64,000 nt of DNA from positions 11,966,001 through 12,030,000 of the forward strand of contig CAJFCV020000006.1 of the NCBI GenBank assembly GCA_904066235.2, in the 5' to 3' direction. This document shows, in pieces, positions 57,739-64,000 of this stretch; position 1 is the first letter of the stretch, and the number at the start of each line of letters is the position of its first letter. The position numbers were made by a program, and so were the translations under genes. The notes below the pieces were generated by a model. That model was not told where the DNA came from. It saw only the letters and a list, made by a program, of their open reading frames with translations, and did not search any database. The stretch is from Bursaphelenchus xylophilus. Taxonomy: Eukaryota > Nematoda > Chromadorea > Rhabditida > Aphelenchoididae.

Positions 57739-60700
57739 ATGCCACCAAAACGGGGCCGAAAGAAGAAGAATGTGGAGGCGGAGGCGGAATTGTCGGCGGA
57801 AGAGCATTTCTCCGACGACGAGGTGTATGATCCCCCGGATGAAGAGGAAATCGTCTTCGAAGAGGCGATTGCAAGACCTCAGAAGCTTCGATTAAGCGAT
57901 GTGAACACATCAAGTGGGTTTATTTTGATTATTCTCTTGTGAATTTAGGTTTAAATTAACGGATTTGGCAATAAAAATATTGTAATTGGCCTGGAAAAGC
58001 CTGTCATGAGCTGTTTTGGCTATTTTACGGCTAATTTTGCATGCTCTTTCCATAAATTATGTTATCCATGTGGCAAGCTTAATAATTTTATTCGAATTGA
58101 TGTTCAAATTAACAAATCTTGGCTGAAAGACATATTTTGAGGTCTGATAATTCTATCTGCGATTAAATCGTGTTATTTTACCTCTAATTTTGCCACTTTT
58201 TGTCTAAAATTATACATATTATCCATGAATAAAAAATTTTATTTTTTGCTGTCCAACCTAATATAATCTGTTTTACAGACCTCCGACTGAACAAAGTAGA
58301 CGTCCGACGGTATGTGCAGGCTTGTAACTACAGCTGGGTGGATTTTATGAAAAGAAATGGAGTCAGCGACGCCTTGAAAAAACTGGTCGATGAAAGGCGA
58401 TTTGAATACGAAGTGGTGTCGGATGTATTGTAAGTGTTTTGTTTTTCAGTTTTCTTCGTTTTTAGATGACGATTCAGAATTGTTGGAGTGCTATTTTCCG
58501 GAAATTTTCTTATATTATCCATGGCAATTTCAGCGCGGCCCTTCCTGATTTGGCGAATTCCGAGTCCCTGGACTTGTATCAGACCCAAATCAAGCCCTCC
58601 CAACTCTCTCATCTGAATTCGGCGACCAAAATGGCCAATCATATGGAGCGACAGGCCAAAGAAGATCCACCAACACATCAAGATGCCCTCCGGTTAAAAT
58701 TCCTCGAATGCCGGGAAATACGGTATCCCACGGACACCAAAAAGCCCGACGCCTACTTCGGAAGTGGCCTAGATGCTTATTGCAAAGAGTTGTGGCAGAA
58801 TAAAGACGCCACCGCCTACAATGACAAGGAATTTCAGACGCCCAGCTCAGCCCTCATGGTGAATATCGGGAACCCGATTGCGGCCATTGCCATCTGCCCC
58901 AATGCTGATGAGTTGGGGAATGAATTGTTGGCCCTTTCAGCGTTCCCAGACGAAGAATGGCTCACACCGGATGAGGAGGTGAACAGCTATGTACAGTTTT
59001 ATTCATACAACCCAAATGATTTTAAGTCAGTTTTTTTATTATTTTTTTTTATGTTTTTAGGTAAAGAGGTATTGATATGGCATTTGGAAGGGATATAAGT
59101 GAAATTCAGACCGTTGGAGTGAAGAGTTATGAGGAATTTTGAAAAAATTTACCTTACTTTAGGTAAAGTAGTATAATTTTTATGAATTATAGTCGATTTT
59201 GGGGATAAATTCGAAGGAAAAGAGCTTTTAGAGGATGTCTGTGGAATTTGCACACTATTTGAGTTATGTTTTGAGTAAGATGTAGCCAAAAAATTAAAAT
59301 TTATATTATTTTAGGTAATAAATTTATATTCATTGGCTAGTTTGGGTATTTTTCTTTGTCCACATCCCGGATTTTGGTTGTAATTAGAAGCACAAGGCTT
59401 TTTAAACGTTCTGAAATTGATATATCTCTGGTTTTGAGATAAAATTTTTTAGTGGTACCTAAAATAAGGTGATTTTTTGCTATTTTTGACGATTGCTATC
59501 TATTTTTAGGTAGATTATGGGTTATAAATGCCATATTAGAGCCTTTTATTGATTTTTGTTTAATTTTTGTTTCTCAAAATTTCTTATTTTTCGTATTTTA
59601 GCAGCGCGAAATGCCGATTTCTCCTGGAAATCCCCTCCCAAATCGTTTTGGACCTCAAATTCTGCCCAAACTTTGTGAATGTGCCCGGAAACCCGAAGGC
59701 AATCGACGACTCCTCCGATTTCCTCGGCCTTTTGGCCGTCTCCACCTCCAAAGGATTGGTTTTGATCTATCGAATTTCCAAAAATCTCCCCCAAAAAATC
59801 GATGGAAAAGTCCCAATTGTCAGCCTGAAACCATCGATCACTCTGGTCCACCCTGAAATCCAGGTCAAAACTAGCAATTCGGACGGAGGAACGCAGGAAA
59901 TCGGCACTTCCAGTCGAATCCCAATATTTTCGTTGGATTGGCCCCCGGTTGACGGCGGAAATTTGATCCTGGCGGCGTCGGAAGCACGTAAGTGGGGATG
60001 TCTTGAATTGATAACGGTAGAATAGAGATCTGGCTACGTTTTGACACCAAAATTGTAGGAAATAAAGGGTTTTGAAGCGATTCATGACCTTGTTTTAGAC
60101 ACCTACAGCTGATTTTGGACGATTTTTGATAGAAGTTGCAATTTTTGAATTATCTGTTGGGAATTTTGAGTTGAAAATGGTAGAATAAAGCTCTGGCTTC
60201 TTTTGACAACAAAATTGTAGGATTGAGAGGGGTTTGAAGCGATTTATGACCTTGTTTTAGACACCTACGGCTGATTTTAGATGATTTTTGATAAAAATTG
60301 CGATTTCTGGGTATTTTGTTTAGAATTTGGCATTGACAATGGTAGAATAGAGCTCTGGCTACGTTTTGAGACCAAAAATGTAGGATTGGGCGGGGTTTGA
60401 AGCGATTTATGACCTTGTTTTAGACACCTACAGTTGATTTTGGACGATTTTTGATAGAAGTTGCAATTTTTGAATTATCTGTTGGGAATTTTGAGTTGAA
60501 AATGATAGAATAAAGCTCTGGCTTCGTTTTGACACCAAAATTGTAGGATTGAGGGGGGTTTGAAGCGATTTATGACCTTATTTTAGACACCTACAGCTGA
60601 TTTTGGACGATTTTTGATAGAAATTGCAATTTCTGTATGTTTTGTTGGGAATCTTGTGCGGATTTTGGAATATTAGAGCTCTGGCTACGTTTTGAGACAA

Positions 60701-63700
60701 AAAATTAGGATTGGGAGGGGTTTGAAGCGTTTTGTGACCTTGTTTTAGACACCTGCAGCTTATTTTGGACGATTTTGGATAAAAACTGAGAATTTTTCGG
60801 AGAATTCTTGAAGTTTCGTGTTGATATAAGAGGGATATGACTCTATCTACATTTTGATTACAAGAAAAACGAATTTAGAGGGCTAGTTAGACAAAAATCT
60901 CTGATTTTAGGCGAAAATTCTGATTTTTTCGCCAAAATTCTTGGAGTTTTGGGACGCTAATCAAAGAACAGAGTGTTGGCTATGTTTTGAAGTAAAAAGA
61001 ATTTTATTTTCAGGCCGAGTGATGATCTGGGACCTGAGCGAAACTCCCGAACCCAGAGAAATGACTGAAGAAGCATATCTCCAGCTCTCCGACACCCTCC
61101 TGCTCCCCAAACTGACTCTGTTCGAGGCGTCCTGGCAGTCCCCACCCAACACTGTCTGTTTCCTCAACGAAAACGAACGTAGGATTACTGTAATTTGGGG
61201 GTTTCCAAAGTTTTTTCGACTTTTAGTGGTGATCGCCTTCCGAAATCGCACAATCCTGGTCTACAAAGTGCCCGAATGCGAAGTCTGCCTCACGGAATCG
61301 ACCCCCAAATCGGCGGGAGTCGTGGTCACGGCCGCTCCGGCCACTTTTCGCTCCTTTCTTTCGGCCGACGCCACCCTCGCCAATGTGGATGGGATTTTGT
61401 ACGCGCAGACCTGCTACATATCCCTGAAAGAGGCCGGATATGAAGTGGCTTTGATCCCAGCGTTGAATAGGTGGGCAAAAATTTGGATTGCAGTTGGGAT
61501 TTGACAGTTTTTTGAGGTTTTTTTGGTGGAGGGGCCAAGTGTAATATAAATTTGGTCGATTTTAACAAAAATTTTGGTTGAACTGGCGTCTTGATTGGAT
61601 TTTTAGGCCATTTTAGTATTGAAGTTTCATTTGGAATCGAAAAATGCGGCTTTAGACATCTGTTTTATATTGTACTAGGGCACCAAGTGTAATATAAATT
61701 TTGTTGAATTGGACCAGAATTTTTGTTGGAATAGACGCTAGATTGAATTTAGAGACTTGTTTTGGTTTTTTGAATGGGCTAGATTGGAATTTTATGCGAG
61801 TTTTTGCCGATTTTAGTACCAAGTGTAATATAAATTTTGTTGATTTTGGCCAAAATTTTGGTTGAACTGGCGTCTTGATCGGATTTTAAAGACTTTTTGG
61901 TATTGAAGTTTCATTTGGAATTGAAAAATTCGGCTTTGGACATCTGTTTTATATTATACTAGGGGACCAAGTGTAATATAAATTTTGTTGAATTGGACCA
62001 GAATTTTTGTTGGAATAGACGCTAGATTGAATACAGAGACTTGTTTTAGCTTTTTGAAAGGAGTGGATTAGGTTTTTGTACGAGTTTTTGACGATTTTAG
62101 TGTGGAGGGACCAAGTGTAATATAAATTTTGTTGATTTTAGCCAAAATTTTGGTTGAACTTGCATCTTGATTGGATTTTTTGGACATTTGGTATGGAAGT
62201 TTTATTTTGAATTGAAAAATTCGGCTTTAGACAGCTGTTTTATATTATACTGGGGGACCAAGTGTAATATAAATTTTGTTGATTTGGACCTGAATTTTGG
62301 TTGGAATAGACGCTAGATTGAATACAGAGACTTGTTTTAGCTTTTTGAATGGGGTAGATTGAGATTTTGGACGAGTTTTTGCCGATTTTACCAAGTGCAA
62401 TATAAATTTTGTTGATTTTTGCCGAAAAAAATGTTGGAACAGACGCTAGATTGAATATAGAGACCTGTTTTGGCTTTATGAACGGGGTGGATTGGGTTTT
62501 TCTACGAGTTTTTGCCGATATTAGACTAAGGGACCAAGTGTAATATAAATTTTGTTGATTTTTGCCCAAAAAATGTTGAAAATGGAGTTATGAGGCGGTT
62601 TTTAGGCCAGTACGACTTCGGAATTTAATTTTTTTTCTAAAATACGGATGTGTTTTTTAATTTTGTTTTCGAATTTTTTTGAAATTTTTTGATTTTCAGT
62701 CATCAACTCCAAATTTTCGACGTGAAACTGTGCCCGCGGACCGGTCTGTGCGTGTCGTGCGGGGCGGACGGCCGCCTTCAGCACTCCATCAACGCGCGAA
62801 ACCGCCCCAGAGAAGTGGACGGCGACTTTAATGCGGACAATCTGAACTTCCTGACCGGCCGACCCATTATTCACCTGATCAGACATCGAAAAGTGAAAGG
62901 AATCGCCGATGTGGCCGAGAAACCCCCGCCCAAAAAAGCAAAGGCCAAAAAGAAGGAGGAGGAAATGGAGGACGAGAAACCCCAAGTTTTGATCAAAAAT
63001 GAGGATGTTCGCCAAGGAAATTGGATGGAAATCAGGTGCGGCGACACGAGTTTGATCGATCTGGCACAGGTAAAAAATTTTGGAATTGATTTTTGAACTT
63101 TTTTTGAAGTCTGGAAAAAAAATTTTTTGCACAGTGCGGTTTTTTTGTAAAAAAAATTTTGCACTGTGCGGATTTTAGTGGAATTTTTTTTGCACAGTGC
63201 CCTTTGCACAGTGCTTTCTTTTATAAAAAATATTTGCACTGTGCGATTTTTTATAAAAATTTTTTGCACTGTGCGATCTTTTTTGGAGATCTTTTTGCAC
63301 TGTGCACAGCTGTGCAGACCTTCTAGAACTTTTTTGCACGGTGCAAAGTAATTTTTCCCTTTGCACAGTGCGGCTTTTTACAAATTTTTTTTTGCACTGT
63401 GCGGATTTTACGAGCGGAAGTTTTTTTTTGCACAGTGCAGACTTTTTAGAGTCTTTTTTTGCACAGTGCGAGGTAACCTTTCCCTTTGCACAGTGCGAAT
63501 TTTTGAAAAATTTCTTTTTTGCACAGTGCAGAATAAAAAAATTGGATTTCATTGGCACTTTAATGTAACAAAGAGTTGTAAAATATCATAGACAGATCTT
63601 TTAGACAGCAGATTTGTTATCACGTAAAAAAAAATTATTTTTTCTTTTGCACAGTGCGAATTTTCGAAAATTTATTTTTTGCACAGTGCAGAATATAAAA

Positions 63701-64000
63701 ATTTTAATTTTGGTTTCTGTACGATTGAAAAAGTGGTTTTAAAATGTATTAGTGGATAGATTAGACAGTAAAATTCTGGTGATAACCAAAATTGTCAATT
63801 AAATCGGTCATGATGACGAATTTTTTGGAATTGAAAAAATTTTTTTTTCTTTTTTTATAATTTAATTATGCAAGTTTCAGTTGAAAAAGCATCGAACCCA
63901 GCTCGCGCAGACTCTTTTGGATCGACGAATCGAGTCCTTCACCAGAGTCGCCATCAGCACCCGAACCGCGGGATTGACAGCGGTTGGCGGCGAAGCCGGC
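57739..64000 (+). CDS. WD40-type protein resembling TFIIIC subunit GTF3C2 (partial)
   Basis: Eight exons: 57739-57913, 58279-58429, 58534-59025, 59602-59987, 61014-61178, 61227-61470, 62700-63069, 63881-beyond 64000; 701 codons in frame so far, 3' end off the window. The start directly follows TTTTATAG. The N terminus is basic then acidic (PKRGRKKK, SDDEVYDPPDEEE). The middle has beta-propeller strands such as FLGLLAVSTSKGLVLIYRI and LILAASEARRVMIWDLSE. The last exons give LQIFDVKLCPRTGLCVSCGA and, after a Lys/Glu insert, FTRVAISTRT..LTAVGGEAG. That resembles the closing strand of GTF3C2, which helps TFIIIC bind tRNA internal promoters. A propeller is well supported; the TFIIIC assignment is from memory. 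The third exon ends at a GTCAGT donor, which is unusual. Confidence 0.6.
60010..60830. repeat. Intronic tandem repeat (~190-bp unit)
   Basis: Four to five units in the intron between exons 4 and 5 of the WD40 gene, each with TTTTAGACACCTACAGCTGA, TTTTGGACGATTTTTGATAG and AGAGCTCTGGCTACGTTTTG. Confidence 0.8.
61530..62580. repeat. Intronic tandem repeat (~145-bp, pairing to ~290 bp)
   Basis: ACCAAGTGTAATATAAATTT recurs near 61535, 61682, 61816, 61968, 62110, 62259 and 62532. Alternate units share different second halves (GTTGAACTGGCGTCTTGAT versus TTGGAATAGACGCTAGATT), giving a dimeric period of about 290 bp. It lies in the intron between exons 6 and 7 of the WD40 gene. Confidence 0.85.
63125..63700. 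repeat. GCAC-N-GTGC palindrome array
   Basis: About 16 palindromes (TTTTTGCACAGTGCGG, TTTGCACTGTGCGATT) spaced roughly 25-45 bp, in the last visible intron of the WD40 gene. They begin about 55 bp after the exon 7 donor. Confidence 0.85.

Noticed and set aside
58466..58533. Alternative start codon at 58466 for the WD40 gene
   Set aside because: Exons at 57739 and 58279 splice in frame to 58534. The codons before 58534 read through the intron acceptor.

Overview
This is a eukaryotic, AT-rich window that I read as a nematode genome. The support is small introns with TTTTCAG acceptors, start codons placed directly after a splice acceptor with no upstream exon in sight (as expected for spliced-leader trans-splicing), and a LIM-homeodomain gene of the LMX1/lim-6 class. 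I cannot name the species. Protein-coding sequence fills only a small share of the window; the rest is a dense, layered collection of short transposable elements and simple arrays.

Layout. 1-12.4 kb: no convincing host gene; one tRNA-Ser(AGA), many short inverted-repeat elements (MITEs), a solo LTR, a LINE remnant and two large arrays of the 9-bp palindrome GCAC-N-GTGC. 12.4-18.9 kb (+): a six-exon synaptotagmin-like gene whose last intron houses a divergent pair of tRNA-Ser(AGA) genes. 19.2-24.0 and 24.4-27.4 kb (-): two tandem eight-exon SLC34-type sodium/phosphate cotransporters with identical intron phases. 27.4-32.9 kb: mobile-element-rich intergenic DNA. 32.9-34.6 kb (-): a four-exon four-helix membrane protein. 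34.6-38.6 kb: a second divergent tRNA-Ser pair, one member split by a TTAA-flanked transposon, and a 1.2-kb PIF/Harbinger-like element. 38.6-54.0 kb (-): a seven-exon lim-6/LMX1 gene of about 15 kb, with introns holding a tRNA-Ser, an 8-bp-TSD hAT-like element, a TTAA element carrying captured NDUFV2 (complex I 24-kDa) exon copies, and palindrome arrays. 54.4-55.6 kb: a higher-order palindrome array. 55.7-57.0 kb (-): a small single-pass membrane protein. 57.7-64 kb (+): the 5' part of a WD40-type gene resembling TFIIIC subunit GTF3C2.

The most unusual content is (i) the GCAC-N-GTGC palindrome, repeated on the order of 150 times by eye at spacings often near 30-37 bp and built into higher-order repeats; (ii) the TTAA element family, one copy splitting a tRNA exactly and one carrying captured mitochondrial-protein exons; and (iii) nested insertions whose target-site duplications can be read directly. 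All gene models were spliced by hand; every exon junction listed keeps frame, but none has transcript support.
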